From Nemertoderma westbladi (taxonomy: Eukaryota > Xenacoelomorpha > Nemertodermatida > Nemertodermatidae): a stretch of DNA of 44,457 nt. Under the pieces are notes generated by a model that did not search any database, was not told the origin of the DNA, and saw nothing but the letters and a program-made list of their open reading frames with translations. This document shows, piece by piece, positions 1 through 10,802 of the stretch. The position numbers and the translations under genes are program-made. The DNA lies in NCBI GenBank assembly GCA_032718475.1, contig JAUCBJ010004677.1, positions 1 to 44,457 of the forward strand. Reading direction: 5' to 3'. Each line of letters begins with the position of its first letter. Positions within the stretch are counted from its first letter, which is position 1.

Positions 1-260
1 TATTCCCGCAAAGACTGCAGAGACAACTTGAAGATGGGGGATGAAAACCTTTGGTGAGGCATAAAAGATGGTGAAAACCGTGGCAGCTGTAGCGAGTCAC
101 AATGTGGCGTTTTGGTTGCAAGCAATCCACCCAGCTGTGAAGGCAATGGATGACCAGAATTCAGGATTTATTTCCGCATATTTTGAGTCCATTGTAGCTT
201 TGTACAACCCGCTTAAGCTGATATCTCTATCAACCCGCTTGTCATTTAACTTGCAACATT
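1..260. other. unassigned leading segment
   Basis: An open stretch of about 66 codons runs on the plus strand from 68, but I recognise no domain in it. It sits directly upstream of a LINE reverse-transcriptase remnant and may be part of the same decayed element in another frame. No promoter, RNA gene or TIR was seen. Confidence 0.3.
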
Positions 261-590
261 ATGTGTAAAGCTCTGACATCAATATATTTGCTAAAATCGC
301 CAAGAAATCTTTCGTTATCAACTGCTATACGTGTTTTTGAGATAAAAATTAAGCCCATATTCACCTACGGTTTGACTACTTACTGGCAACATCTGATCGC
401 TAGAGACTTTAAAAACATAGACAAAATCGAAGCCACCTTTCTGAAACGCTGCCTGGGTCTGCACAAAACGACCCGCAACCGCCTAGTATTTGCTCTATGT
501 AATCGTCAACCGATTTGTGTCTCATTGCAATCTGAGCTCAGTCTCGAATATTCAGACGCTTTCCGGTTGTACAAAGCTAAAATAAATAAA
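261..590 (+). pseudogene. LINE reverse transcriptase, C-terminal fragment
   Basis: The plus-strand reading contains the region that follows the catalytic palm in many LINE reverse transcriptases. It has a segment reading KIKPIFTYGLTTYW, followed about 20 residues later by FLKRCLGLHKTTRN. This pattern (ILPxLLYG..W, then FLRxLLGLxKxTxN) is characteristic of the thumb and connection part of CR1/L2/Jockey-like elements. The palm motifs are absent, so this is a truncated, non-functional remnant. It has no methionine start of its own, and the reading ends in AT-rich sequence before the small element at 609. The clade cannot be fixed from so short a piece. Transposon identity is quite safe; exact limits are approximate. 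Confidence 0.7.
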
Positions 591-608
591 TGTATATTGT
601 TCATAGGG

Positions 609-733
609 GTGTCCGGACAATTGCAACCCAGACAATAGCAACCCGGCCAATTGCGACCCGGACATTTGCGACCCGGAAAATTGCGACCAGGAATATTTTA
701 TATAAATTTGCTGGATAGCAATTGTCCGGACAC
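609..733. mobile_element. 125-bp MITE-like element with 16-bp inverted ends and internal 15-bp tandem repeat
   Basis: The segment begins GTGTCCGGACAATTGC and ends with its reverse complement GCAATTGTCCGGACAC. Between them are about five imperfect 15-bp units of the form AATTGCGACCCGGAC. No coding capacity. It lies between the LINE remnant and a short TATT microsatellite (about 736-762). The symmetric ends suggest a very small non-autonomous transposon or a satellite-derived foldback. No convincing target-site duplication was seen. Confidence 0.6.
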
Positions 734-735
734 TG

Positions 736-762
736 TATATTTATTTATTTATTTATTTGATT
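736..762. repeat. (TATT)n microsatellite
   Basis: A short run of about five TATT units follows the 125-bp element directly. It could be the 3' tail of the decayed LINE upstream, but this is not proven. Confidence 0.6.
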
Positions 763-816
763 ACTGTAGCTATATTTTAATATATAACAGGTATACTGCC
801 GTGATAAGGCCAAACA

Positions 817-1125
817 CCCTATCTCAAGAAAACTCATTTCGAGAAAATTGGCAAAGAATATTTGGAACTTTAAGGCCTAATATCTATTTTGTAAAATGGG
901 TAAACAGTAGAAATATTAGGTCATAGGGTAATAAAACATGGTTAAAATTGTCGTGATATTTAAATTCTATTTAATTTTCGAATGGAACTCCCAAAAAACG
1001 CGATAGGGTGTTTTGCCAAAAATGTTTTACTTTGAAAATTAGATAGGGTGATTTTAGCGCCACCCTATCTTTCACTTTATGAGATAGGGTAATTCTAGGC
1101 ACTTTGAGATAGGGCACTTTGCTTT
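817..1125. repeat. left subterminal repeats of element A
   Basis: The core GATAGGGTG occurs in both orientations near 815, 1001, 1045, 1060, 1082 and 1110, often followed by TTTTGCC as in the TIR itself. Such clusters near transposon ends usually serve as transposase-binding sites. That role here is inference from position and repetition. Confidence 0.75.
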
Positions 1126-1915
1126 CATTATTTTGAGCATATTTTAGTTTTATTAATTAATTTGGCTTTTATTTATAATTTTATGGCTTTCAAAAAACCG
1201 ATATAACTTCAAAAATCAAATTTTATCAATATGTGCTTCACTTTTAACTATAATAGTATTACATTATTTCATTTTATTTTAAACAAAGAAATAGGTTTAA
1301 TAACATTGCATTACAATAATAATCAGCACAATTATTAATCAGCACAAAACTTATCGACTGCATAATATTTGAACAGGTCTTTGCTATTAGACGACCGACT
1401 AATTGAATTTAAAAAAAGACTCAAGGTGGCATCATTTGTTACATACAAGTGATTTATCATGTTAAAAAGTATCCTTATCCATCACAAAGTTACTTTATGC
1501 CAGATAACATCGATGGAAATGACTCTCTCGGCAGATATCTCTTAAAGTTTAAAAATGTGGATGACAGCTTGTAACAAAAAATTGCCACCAACAATCTTTT
1601 CAACCCACATTTTTGTTCTTTGGCCGGCCATCTATATTATTATTTATCGTCACATATAAAAGTTAAAATAATACAAATTATACACAATGTAAAAATCAGC
1701 TATACAAATAATTGTGAAGCAAAATATTTACAATTTTCAACATTTTTTGTCCAAGACAGAATACTAAATAATACTAATTCGTCATCTCTAATCTTGCTAA
1801 AATTGTTGTTCTATTCCTATTAAATCATATTATTGTCGTAACATCAATTTCAAATAAAATTAATGAATTACAAAATAATAATAGAGTCCTTCCAGAGTCT
1901 GAATTACTGTAGTTA
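1126..1915. other. non-coding AT-rich interior of element A
   Basis: About 790 bp between the left subterminal repeats and the 3' end of the transposase gene. It is strongly AT-rich; no coding region, RNA gene or further repeat was recognised. It presumably includes the 3' untranslated region of the minus-strand gene. Confidence 0.5.
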
Positions 1916-4548
1916 TTATATCCTATGTAAATTGTTCCAGTAGGTAATACGATTGCGAGGTATTATTGGCCCAAGACAGTCAATGAGAGCGTCGAGTTTT
2001 TGAGATTCAATACCAGATGGCATTTCGATGCGATCGGGTTCACATAAAACATTGAAATCTCTCTTCATCGTGCTGGTCGACGTTTCCCATCCTTCCTGAT
2101 TATAACACGTTTTCCATGACATGAAATGAGAACCTCTTTCAAACTTGATCGCAACAATCGACTTGAGATATGGAAAGTTGTTCTCTTGTCTCTCTTTATT
2201 GATTTTGTACATGGAGAATTCGTTCATCCAAAGAGAAAAGTCACTGAATTGAAGATCTTTGACAATTGACTTAAAATTGGCGGCAGAACGTACACACGAC
2301 TTGAAATCTTGAAAATCGTACACATTCTTCATGGTTGTAATTTCCTTGTTCACGAGTCTGTGGAGGTTGTCGCTGCTCATGAAACTGTGGTGTGGTTCGA
2401 AATACCACAGTTCTATCAATTGAGGTCCAACGAATTGTACTAGTGATATTAAGGTCGAGAAGAGCGTGTAATTTTTGTTTTGGGAACTACAATTATCAAG
2501 CCATATCTTCACTGTTTTTCTGTCTCGAGCAGCAGGTGACTGGAGGAATGCTTGAAAAGTCGAAGCCATATCCTCGTCGTTTCGACCAAGTATTCCATCA
2601 TGCCATATTGCACTAAATACCTCAGTATTGTCTCTCTTTTTACCAACAGGGACAAAGGACTCGTGATACGCAATAATTCGTCGAAGAAAGGCAACATCTT
2701 TGAATTGGTCCAATACGGGTAACATTATAACTTTTTGCAGGTCCGCTGACTCAACAAGATCGTTCTTGTCAATATTGCCATCAACATCTTTTTGATAAGT
2801 TGCTCATGATAGTTTCGCACGATTTAAATGACCAGTATGAGCAGTACAAATGTCACAATCCACTGAACTCTGACAAACACCTCCGCTACAATGAATTTCA
2901 AAACCCTCACATTTTATGCACTCTTCATTCCCGAGTTTGGCCAGAGAAATTCCCATCTCCTTAAATACTTCGAAATATTTCGAATATGACACTTCAGTGG
3001 TTTTATATTTCTCTAAAAAGTCGCGGTGCAATTTTGTGATGGTAAATTCACTAGGCAGGTACCGTCGATTTGGTGCATGTTCATATCGGTAGTGGTGATG
3101 TTGGGGGTTATAGGATTCTATATGAGCCTTTATATCATCATCATTGATCTTATTTGATGGCAGATGTTGTCCACGTTTATCTGCTGGAGGAGTAGTAGAC
3201 CCAATATCCCTGGATAAATTTGTTTTAATCACTTGATTGTTGGTGGATTTGTATCCAAGTGTTGTCAAGAAAAATGGTTGGCATACACGTTACACTTACT
3301 CCCAGTTATATCAGTGAACATGTATTTAAAACACTTTGTCTTTCGCTCATTGGTTAAGGTGTTGGTTGCCTCCACACTATTCACAATATATTGCTTTCGT
3401 TGTTCGGCACTCATCTCCTTCCAATAGCTATTGCGAAGTTGTGAACGTCTCGATTCTAAAATTTTAATTTCACAATTTTGTTTGCACTTGCACTCTGCTG
3501 GTCTTAACGGATGCCTTTCATTATCTCTTACCATATGAGCCATGGTGCGTGCTCTGTTCTCCTTTGGTGGTTTGCTGCGTTTTTTCTTTCCTCTAATAAT
3601 CGAATGGTCAGATTGTTCTCCACTTGCCGAGTCCCCTAGATCTTCATCTGGTTCCGCATTGTTGTCACCTGAGTCTGCATTATCGTCATCCGAGTCCCCA
3701 ATGTCGTCACCCGAGTCCGCATTGTCCTCATCTGGGTCATAATCAGGGTCTGGATCGCTACTATCTTTTTCTTTATTAATAGTATTAAGTGGAATTGGTA
3801 ATAATACAGTAACTGGTAATTCGGTTGTTGGTTTGTTAGGTTCATCGAATGAATTAAATAGTGAATCAATAAAATCAAGATCAATTGTCGTGGTATCAGC
3901 AGAACTTGGGATGTTTGAAAGAGAAATGTTGAAGGAATCACTGTCTTTGTGAGTTTGTAAGTTGTTGTGAGAGATCGGTGAAGTGTCTGCAGGAGGACCA
4001 AGGTAAACGTCAAAGTTCGCATTCTTTGGATCAACACCCAGAGGTTCTTTTCTGGGGTTGTCGAAACCGACCTCGTAATGGGGGTTTAAAGTTCGAAGGG
4101 TGTTTGGACTTATAATAGGAAGGTTATCACCACTGTCAAGACCTGTTTCTCTCGAGGCTAATGGGATGTACGTGTGAATGTTTGTGTTCAAAGTAGGACG
4201 GGCAAGACCATCTGTGTGGAACTGTGGAGATGGTTCACATTGTGAATCTGTAAATCCGGGGAATTCTACATTATTGTAGACAGACTGACCATATTCAATA
4301 ATGTTATTACTGGTACCGTTCTCTGCGGAAATGAATGGAAAAAGCTGTCCTTCCGTCGTTACAGGTAAATTTGTATTGGTTACACGTATTTTTTCTAAGG
4401 TGTAGCGCTGTGGGTGTGCCCATTGAGTTCCGTAAATGGCTCTGTCGAAAGTTATAGAACACGTTCTTTCATGTACCGCATGTATAACACCACCAGTCCA
4501 CCACTTATTTCTCCACAACACATCCACTTTATCTCCAACATGATACAT
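1916..4548 (-). pseudogene. putative transposase of element A (DNC..QNKN type)
   Basis: This is a minus-strand gene of about 877 codons in three open pieces: 4548-3265, 3268-2807 and 2803-1916. The N-terminus (MYHVGDKVDVLWRNKWW) resembles a Tudor/Agenet-like SH3 fold. A long linker follows, with an acidic repeat rich in DDxxDSGDD (about 3600-3760). Next comes a cysteine cluster (ECKCKQNC), then a region with CxxC pairs ending HTGH. The last piece carries the likely catalytic core: a WHDGILGR segment and IWLDNCSSQNKNYTLF. The DNCxxQNKN signature is common in repetitive metazoan proteins thought to be DDE transposases. Lesions are a frameshift at a T-run near 3265 and an in-frame TGA at 2804-2806. 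Frames agree across the TGA, so only these two breaks are needed. Enzyme function is inferred. Confidence 0.75.
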
Positions 4549-5295
4549 ATCTTAGATATAAAGATTAGTTAAAAGGAATGTAACAAATAAATATAAATAA
4601 GGGAAAAACAGAAACTACAATTTAAATTTAACAATTCGCGCTCTAAAATAGGCCTAGAATAACCAACCAGTATCACTAAGATAGATAGCTGTCTAAACTA
4701 GGTTTCTAATGATTCAAACAATCAGTTGCTATGGTAACAGCTTTTACACTATAACAACCATGCACCGCCAGCTGGCAACCATGCTGTGGATGTGCAACGA
4801 ACAATCTCGCTGCTATGGAAACTGCGTTTATATTTGAATTAAATTCCACGCTGCGCAGTTAAAGTCCAGGAAATTTATTTATTACTGCTTAATTATTATA
4901 TACAGTATAATTCCGTCATTCCAATTTTACAGGGCTAATATTCCTATTTTAGAAATTCGTTTAAAAGACAAGAAAACTCTGTTATAACCAATGGACAATT
5001 AATTGTTGTTTATATTACTGTGTTTAAAATAATCCTACAAATTGTGAGACCATGCGGACGGAACTAATTAAGGTAAATAGCCTACTAAAATTACGATAGT
5101 TGAGCTGGATTCAGATAACTATTTCAACCGCTTCACTATACTTTTTATTAGAAACGTTTTCAGTTTAAAACTTTTAAAGCAATCTCAGTTCCTAATATAC
5201 TAAACATTAGAAATACTGTACTCCTATTGGCTGTTACAAGTTTACTCAAAGGCTCTGATTGGATTAATTACATAAGATACTTAGATGTTTACAGT
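4549..5295. promoter_or_regulatory. 5' region of element A gene with X-box-like palindromes
   Basis: No coding sequence. About 180 bp upstream of the minus-strand start is GTTGCTATGGTAAC (4725-4738), a near-perfect RFX-type X-box palindrome. A weaker match, GCTGCTATGGAAAC, is at 4809-4822, and GGCAACCATG lies between them. RFX factors are known to bind RYYNYY-N1-3-RRNRAC sites. Promoter use here is inference. Confidence 0.35.
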
Positions 5296-5560
5296 AAATT
5301 ACCCTATCTCAAAATTTCGAAGATAGGGTATTTAAAATTTTTTTGGCAAAACACCCTATCTCATATCAATAGAAATAAGGTGTTTTGCCGTAATAAATTT
5401 CGTATTTATCATACATAGGGTGTTTTAGTCCATCAAAAACTCAATATTGCGATGGGATTAAGGATTTCTAACATGGCTCATTCGAAAGAGCATGCAAAAA
5501 TACCATTAAATAGAAAATAATTTTTTTTTTAATTTTTAAAGATAGGGTGTTTTGCCTTAT
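5296..5560. repeat. right subterminal repeats of element A
   Basis: Copies of GATAGGGTG or its inverse occur near 5299, 5323, 5350, 5380, 5415 and 5541; several have the full TTTTGCC extension. They mirror the left cluster and support the element boundaries. Confidence 0.75.
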
Positions 5561-5572
5561 CACGGCAGTATA

Positions 5573-6368
5573 GTATAGTAGGGACGTTAAGCACTATATT
5601 TTGGAGGAATTGTGCATTTTGTGATAAAAGCACCAAAACTTACCCAGGGCTTAAAAGGGCTATTAGCACTAATAGTGCTGTTAGTAAATAGCGACTTTAA
5701 AAAGCGTTGCCTGAAACATTATTAACAGCCGGAGCCCTTTGTACTAATAGGATTATTAGTGCTAATAGGGCTTTAATAGCAACTAAAATGTGCTTCGAAG
5801 TAACTTTTAACCCCTATAGTGGCTCCATAGAAAATAGTTGTCTTACTAAAAGCGCTTTTAGCAGACTAAAAGCGCTTTTAGGATAAAAGAGTGTCAAGCA
5901 ACCTTATTAAGCTAATAGCGCTATTTAAAGTTTTTTAAAAATGCTTTTAACTAATAGGGGTTAAGTAGGGCGTCCAGCAACCCACCCCAGTACAAAGTTA
6001 ATGTTAGTAAACTCTACTAATCAGTGTAAATCTTGTTGCCATGGATAGGAGACTAAGTTTAACAAAATTACAACTTATTTAATAGTCGTATATAAGCAAA
6101 AAATCGCAAAGATTCAACTTCGAATTGTATTTATTAATAAACACTATACATTTCGTTAAATCAATAAGATGTGAACTTATTTCATAATTATAATTCCTCC
6201 TATATACCCGGCGGCTAAACTTTGTCTCAAATATCTAAATTTTGGCTATGATCAAATATTTAAGTTGACCCCATATATTGTCAACATAACGGCCAGTTCT
6301 AGAACATTGTTTATAGTTGTATTGCCGGGGAATAGCTACCGTGCCAATTATACAGTAATATTTGATTC
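5573..6368. other. intergenic AT-rich stretch with self-complementary repeats
   Basis: No gene seen. From about 5640 to 5970 the sequence is built from variants of CTAATAGTGCTATTAG and CTAAAAGCGCTTTTAG. Two exact copies of the latter 16-bp palindrome sit 20 bp apart (5846-5861 and 5866-5881). This may be a decayed foldback element. The rest (5990-6368) is plain AT-rich DNA. Confidence 0.5.
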
Positions 6369-6637
6369 TTGGTAGAGGAATATCCGAATGTTTGTAAATC
6401 CTTCTTGCAATTATCTAACAAACCAGCTACTTCTGATGTTGTGGAAATGCTCCCAGCTGTTGAAAGATATATTTCATTGGTATATGATAAGTCAACACAA
6501 ATGACTGAAGTCAACAAAGTCCGTCGATATTTATTTGCCCATAAAGGTCGATCTATAACCAACATTCATCCAACAAAAGCAGCGCTGATACAACACATCC
6601 TCAGGGGCAGCTTACCAAACGGGACATATAGGGTAAG

Positions 6638-7064
6638 CTGGGGTAAAGTGAACCAGGGGTAAAGTGAACTAAAATTTTTACTTCAAAATAAATAGTTCGA
6701 AAAGTTATTTTTAAAGTGGTAAATGGCCTTGTACTGGTAGCCTGTCATATAAATAACGTGTTATGAAACGTTTAATTGTAAATTAATTGAATTTATTTCA
6801 TTTACAGCTCAAATTCTACATGGTCTCAGAAAAGTACATAAATTGAGTTATATAAACTTTCTGCATTACATTCTAATTTCAGTGTTTATAATATTTAATG
6901 TGAACAGATTTTCAAAAAAATTTGTGAAACTATTTCACAGAGGGTATATTTTGGTTTGAAATTGTCTTTTTTGAAGCAGCACCAAAATTTCAATCACAGT
7001 TGAAGTTTTACTTCTAGTTCACATTACCCGTCGTTTTTAGAAACTCTGGGGTAAAGTGAACTAG
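6638..7064. repeat. left subterminal repeats of the pogo element
   Basis: GGGGTAAAGTGAAC occurs at about 6639, 6654 and 7050. The right end has the same motif in both orientations near 9750, 9827, 9846 and 10030. The arrangement suggests transposase-binding sites (inference). 7065-7389 is AT-rich leader with no gene. Confidence 0.8.
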
Positions 7065-7389
7065 CTATAATTTCAATTCTGATCTGTTTTTTCAGCTATA
7101 ATTTATTAATATGTAAGGGCCCATATTACACCAGGCCTAGTTACATCTGTTATACCATACTTAGACTTATGCCTAAATATTGTACACTATCAACTATATA
7201 CATTTCTTCATTCTGCATGTGGGTTTTGATTAAAATAGACTAGTGCCTGAGTGTTTGTCTTGTTACTTGTCAGCATAATATATAGGCTCTTATACTGTTA
7301 TATGGGTAGACCTACCTGTGTTGTGTTATAGGTACCGGTACCATACTCACTCAGACTATTTACTTCACTGATGTTATTCTGCTTAAACG

Positions 7390-9262
7390 ATGCCACGAAC
7401 TTATAAACCAGTTCCTGATAGCCGCCGATGTAAATACACTAATGAGAACCTTCAACTTTCCATTAATAGTGTAAAGGATGGGATGAGTAGCTATGCAGCT
7501 GCTGATAAATTCGGGGTGCCACGGAGCACGATAGCGAGGCATATGGTGGGAATTTCGTGTACCAAAGTAGGTGAAGGAAGACCACCATACCTATCAGCTA
7601 CTGAAGAGCAAGCTCTTGTGTCTACAGTGCAATCCTTGGCGGAATTTGGGTTTCCCCTTGGAAAGGTGGTGTTTTTAGACCTTTGTGAAGCCTTTCTTTC
7701 CAAGATTGGAAAGGAGATGTTGTTACCAAAGAATGCTGGGCGACCTGGTGAAGAATGGTACCTCTCTTTTATGAAGCGGTGGAAGAAAGAACTCAGTGTA
7801 CGCAAACCCGAATTGCTCACGTTAGCTAGAGCATTGGCATGTAATCGAGTTGTTGTTAATGCATGGTTTACGCTCCTCGAAGATAAACTGGAGAATATGG
7901 AGTTAAAGGACAAACCAGCGCAAATACTGAACTGTGATGAGAGTGGACTTTGCACAAACCCTGCTCTGAGTAAAATTATAACGAACGTGGGACTAAGAAT
8001 CCTGTCAATGTTGTACCAGGTTCCGGGATGGAACAGTTTACGATACTCTCCATAGTAAGTGCAGCTGGGCATAACTACCCACCATTTGTTGTCTATCAGG
8101 GAAAGAATCTGTATGCTGAGTGGATGCAAGGTGGTCCTTCGGGAGCTCTTTATGGGGTTACAAACAATGGGTGGATGGAGACTGATGTTTTCTTTGAGTA
8201 TTTCAAGCAGCTATGCCATGTCTGGCTTCGTGAGGTTCCACGGCCAATTCTTCTCATATATGATGGCCATATGAGCCACATCTCTAAGAGTCGTTTAAAT
8301 GGCTGTTGAACAGCAAGTTATGATCCTGTGCCGTCCTAGCCACTGCTCCCACCTTTTTCAACCACTTGATGTTGGAATATTCAAACCTGCTAAGTCAATC
8401 TGGCGTGAAATCCTGAAGACATACTACAAAGATTCAAGGCTCAAACAAGTAGGTAAATCTGCATTTCCATCATTATTGAAGAAACTCTATAACAAGGCAT
8501 TTGTACCAGCCCATATATTAAGTTCATTTGGCAAGACTGGTATCTTTCCTATAGATCGCACAGCCATTGCTACAGATAAGCTAGCACCTGGAGATGTTTT
8601 TGACAGAGACCAGCCTGTGCTACAAATGAATACTTCCATAATTAACACTGACAACGTCGTACCCGATACTGCAGAGGCTACTGAAGAAGTGAGTTCATCT
8701 GAATTGCCAGCAGAGGCAGGGACCGCTGGATCTACATTAACAGCTTCCCTGGTTATTGCGCCAACAATATTTGGTGCCAGTTCCCAGCTCCCCTCAGATG
8801 GACCCAAACGCAACACCGATGAACATGTCATTGCACAAATCAATAAGGGAGGCTGTATACTCCCAGCTGCGTGAAACACATTCTGTTGTCCGTGATACCC
8901 AGCAGCCCAGCGACCAAAGCGTGTTGTGAAGCGCCGATATGGTGGTGAATGTATAACAGAAGATGCTGCCATTGATAGGATCCGGTCAGAGGAGATTGCG
9001 AAAACAAAGAAGCCACGCAGTAAGCAGACACGAGGAAAGAGTTCACTTACAACAAGTACAAGTTCAAACATGAATCATACTAATAAGAATCCTACTCCCC
9101 AATCTGTGTCAGCCAACCAACACCTGTGCTGAATGCCATGCTTGTTGGGATGAAAACCATCCTGATTGGGTAATGTGTGAGCGTTGCGAGGAATGGTACT
9201 GTGGAGACTGTGTGCCTCCTGAATTCTATGGCGATGACAAACCTTATTACTGTTGTCAGTAA
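7390..9262 (+). pseudogene. pogo-like transposase with C-terminal PHD-like zinc finger
   Basis: The start ATG at 7390 opens MPRTYKPVPDSRRCKYTNEN, followed by a psq-type helix-turn-helix (SSYAAADKFGVPRSTIARHM) and a CENP-B/Tc5-type DNA-binding region (GRPGEEWYLSFMKRW). The DDE core follows: first Asp in NCDESGLCTNP, second in LLIYDGHMSHIS, third in HLFQPLDVGIFKP, a signature of pogo/jerky DDE domains. A basic segment lies near 8930-9050. The last part (9125-9262) has paired cysteines, CERCEEWYCGDC and a final CC, fitting a PHD finger that could read histone tails. Lesions: frameshifts near 7995, 8290, 8860-8930 and 9110-9125. The normal product would bind the TIRs and cut and paste the element; this copy cannot. 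Confidence 0.9.
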
Positions 9263-9745
9263 AACAACTGAGTAAAACAACTCAACTCATTGTTGAGGCT
9301 ATAGAAATCCATAGTGGAATACCTAGTTTTTTGTGCTTGATATAGAGAATTTGACTCTTAACAGTAGTGGAATACTGTACTAGTGTGCTTGATACACAGT
9401 ATTCATAAAACATCACCAATTCAGGTGTGTTATTATTAGTTTGTAGGTGAAAATGTGCAATAGTTATAATTATATGATTAAGCCATATTGATCTCTATTA
9501 TATTGTAATTGTATGGTACTTAAGCTATATCTTCAGGTGTAATATATGTAAGCACCTACTTGTCTAGCTATCTATATCTACAGATCTAAGTATGTACTGC
9601 TTTCTGCTTATTAGATAATACATGAACCGGTACCTTGTCTGCTTGTCTTTACAGAGGAAGATAGCCAACACATAAATCAATAGTCTGTTATCCACTGGAA
9701 ACTATTGGTTTTGTGTTGGTTATCTCTTTTTTAAAACAATTACAA
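9263..9745. other. 3' region of the pogo element
   Basis: About 480 bp of AT-rich non-coding sequence between the transposase stop and the right subterminal repeats. No other feature seen. Confidence 0.5.
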
Positions 9746-9879
9746 CTATAGTTCACTTTACCCCAGGAATAATCGTGAAGAGTAAATGTGAACTGTACTA
9801 CAGTTTATGAAGGGTTTTGATGGTAGTTCACTTTACCCCATAACCGGGGTAAAGTGAACTACCTGAGATGTATAAAAAA

Positions 9880-9922
9880 AAATGCATAATTCACCCACTT
9901 CTTGGGTGAATTATGCATTTCT
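9880..9922. repeat. hairpin inside the pogo right end
   Basis: AAATGCATAATTCACCCA and its inverse TGGGTGAATTATGCATTT surround a short CTTCT loop, giving a near-perfect 18-bp stem. It lies between subterminal repeats. No role is known. Confidence 0.7.
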
Positions 9923-10275
9923 GTGTTTTGTTTCTGGGAGAGGGAATGTACATTTCATAACTATGCTCATATTCATATTGAAATTAATTGTCCTATAAAA
10001 GTGTTGAAATTGTCAGAAAACTGCAAAATCAGTTCACTTTACCCCAGTTTACCCTAGGGAATGTTGACAATGTTTTGGCAAAGCAACCCGAAGTGCCATC
10101 GCCTGAAGGTTGGGGATGGAAGTTTGAAAATGGGTTTCAATGGACCCCAGTATGGTCTACTTGACCACCAGCTTCTGTCGCTTCTAGACAATTGTTGAGG
10201 TGTGGGTGCAAGAAACAGTGCAATCCAAAGACGTGTTCTTGTAAGAAGATCTGTCTGACATGCATCGCACTGTGC

Positions 10276-10802
10276 TTCTGTTCTGGAGCTTGTGGCCTGT
10301 AGAAATACAGAAATACATAGGTTTTTATATATGGTTATTTTGTGACTATTTTTCAATTTTGCTAATTTTACTGATTGTTTTACCAATTGTTCGTCTTTGA
10401 CTGTACTGTATTTATTATAAATATATTATAAAATTAATGATGTTAACCAGTAGTGAAAGTGAAATGCGAAGCCACTACTTACTAACCCAGGTAAAGTAAA
10501 TTATCAGGGTAAAGTATGGCCATTTTTTTTGCAATATTGTATTCTGGAACACAATATTTTTTTAAAAAAATGTTGCAAGGAAGTCAACGATGGTAATTTA
10601 GTTCTTAATTAGTCATAATATATGCCTATATATTTCATAATTTTTCATGATTTTTTTTCATAATTTCAACTGTTCCCATATTTTATGTAACTATAATAAA
10701 CAAAGTGGATATATTCTTTATTTTGGAACCCACACACAGGAATCACACTAGTGCCCAAATATATTAAATTTAATTTGCTTTAACCCACATAAATATTGTG
10801 GG
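10276..10802. other. AT-rich intergenic stretch
   Basis: No coding or RNA gene recognised. Around 10490-10520 there are two degenerate GGTAAAGTA motifs resembling the pogo subterminal repeat, possibly chance or a remnant of another copy. Confidence 0.4.

Larger units (their letters stand above)
792..5572 (-). mobile_element. Element A: complete 4.8-kb DNA transposon with TIRs and subterminal repeats
   Basis: The left end reads TATACTGCCGTGATAAGG and continues into CACCCTATCT. The right end (about 5535-5572) is the inverse of this, so the TIRs are about 35 bp and nearly identical. TATA flanks both ends (792-795 and 5569-5572). This could be a 4-bp TSD around CTGCCG termini, or a TA duplication around TACTGCC termini. 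One long minus-strand gene (4548 to 1916) encodes a transposase-like protein. Multiple GATAGGGTG motifs lie inside each end. The superfamily is unassigned: a 4-bp duplication would suit Sola-type elements, but I cannot confirm that. Two lesions in the gene suggest a dead copy, while the near-identical TIRs suggest modest age. Confidence 0.85.
6631..10054 (+). mobile_element. pogo-like (Tc1/mariner superfamily) DNA transposon, 3.4 kb
   Basis: The left end GGGTAAGCTGGGGTAAAGTG (6631) and the right end, its inverse (ending 10054), form TIRs of about 25 bp with one mismatch in the first 20. Both sides carry TA (6629-6630 and 10055-10056), the TSD expected for Tc1/mariner/pogo. The gene inside has pogo/CENP-B/jerky features. 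The GGGGTAAAGTGAACT motif recurs near both ends. The insertion cuts the cysteine-rich gene described separately. The transposase is frameshifted several times, so the copy is inactive. Confidence 0.92.
6369..10275 (+). pseudogene. cysteine-rich repeated metazoan gene fragment, split by the pogo element
   Basis: Two pieces of one coding region flank the pogo transposon. The left piece (6369-6630) reads VRRYLFAHKGRSITNIHPTK and then AALIQHILRG. The right piece (10057-10275) reads PSPEGWGWKFENGFQWTPVW and then CGCKKQCNPKTCSCKK, ending in further cysteine pairs. The order RxxLFxxKGRxxxxIPPTxAAL, WGW, WxPxW and a terminal CxCKKxC..CxCK domain is one I recognise from a high-copy protein family in many invertebrate genomes, of unknown function. 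The join is one base out of frame, and an in-frame stop lies in the right piece, so this copy was probably dead or has decayed. The N-terminal part of the family is missing. Confidence 0.6.
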
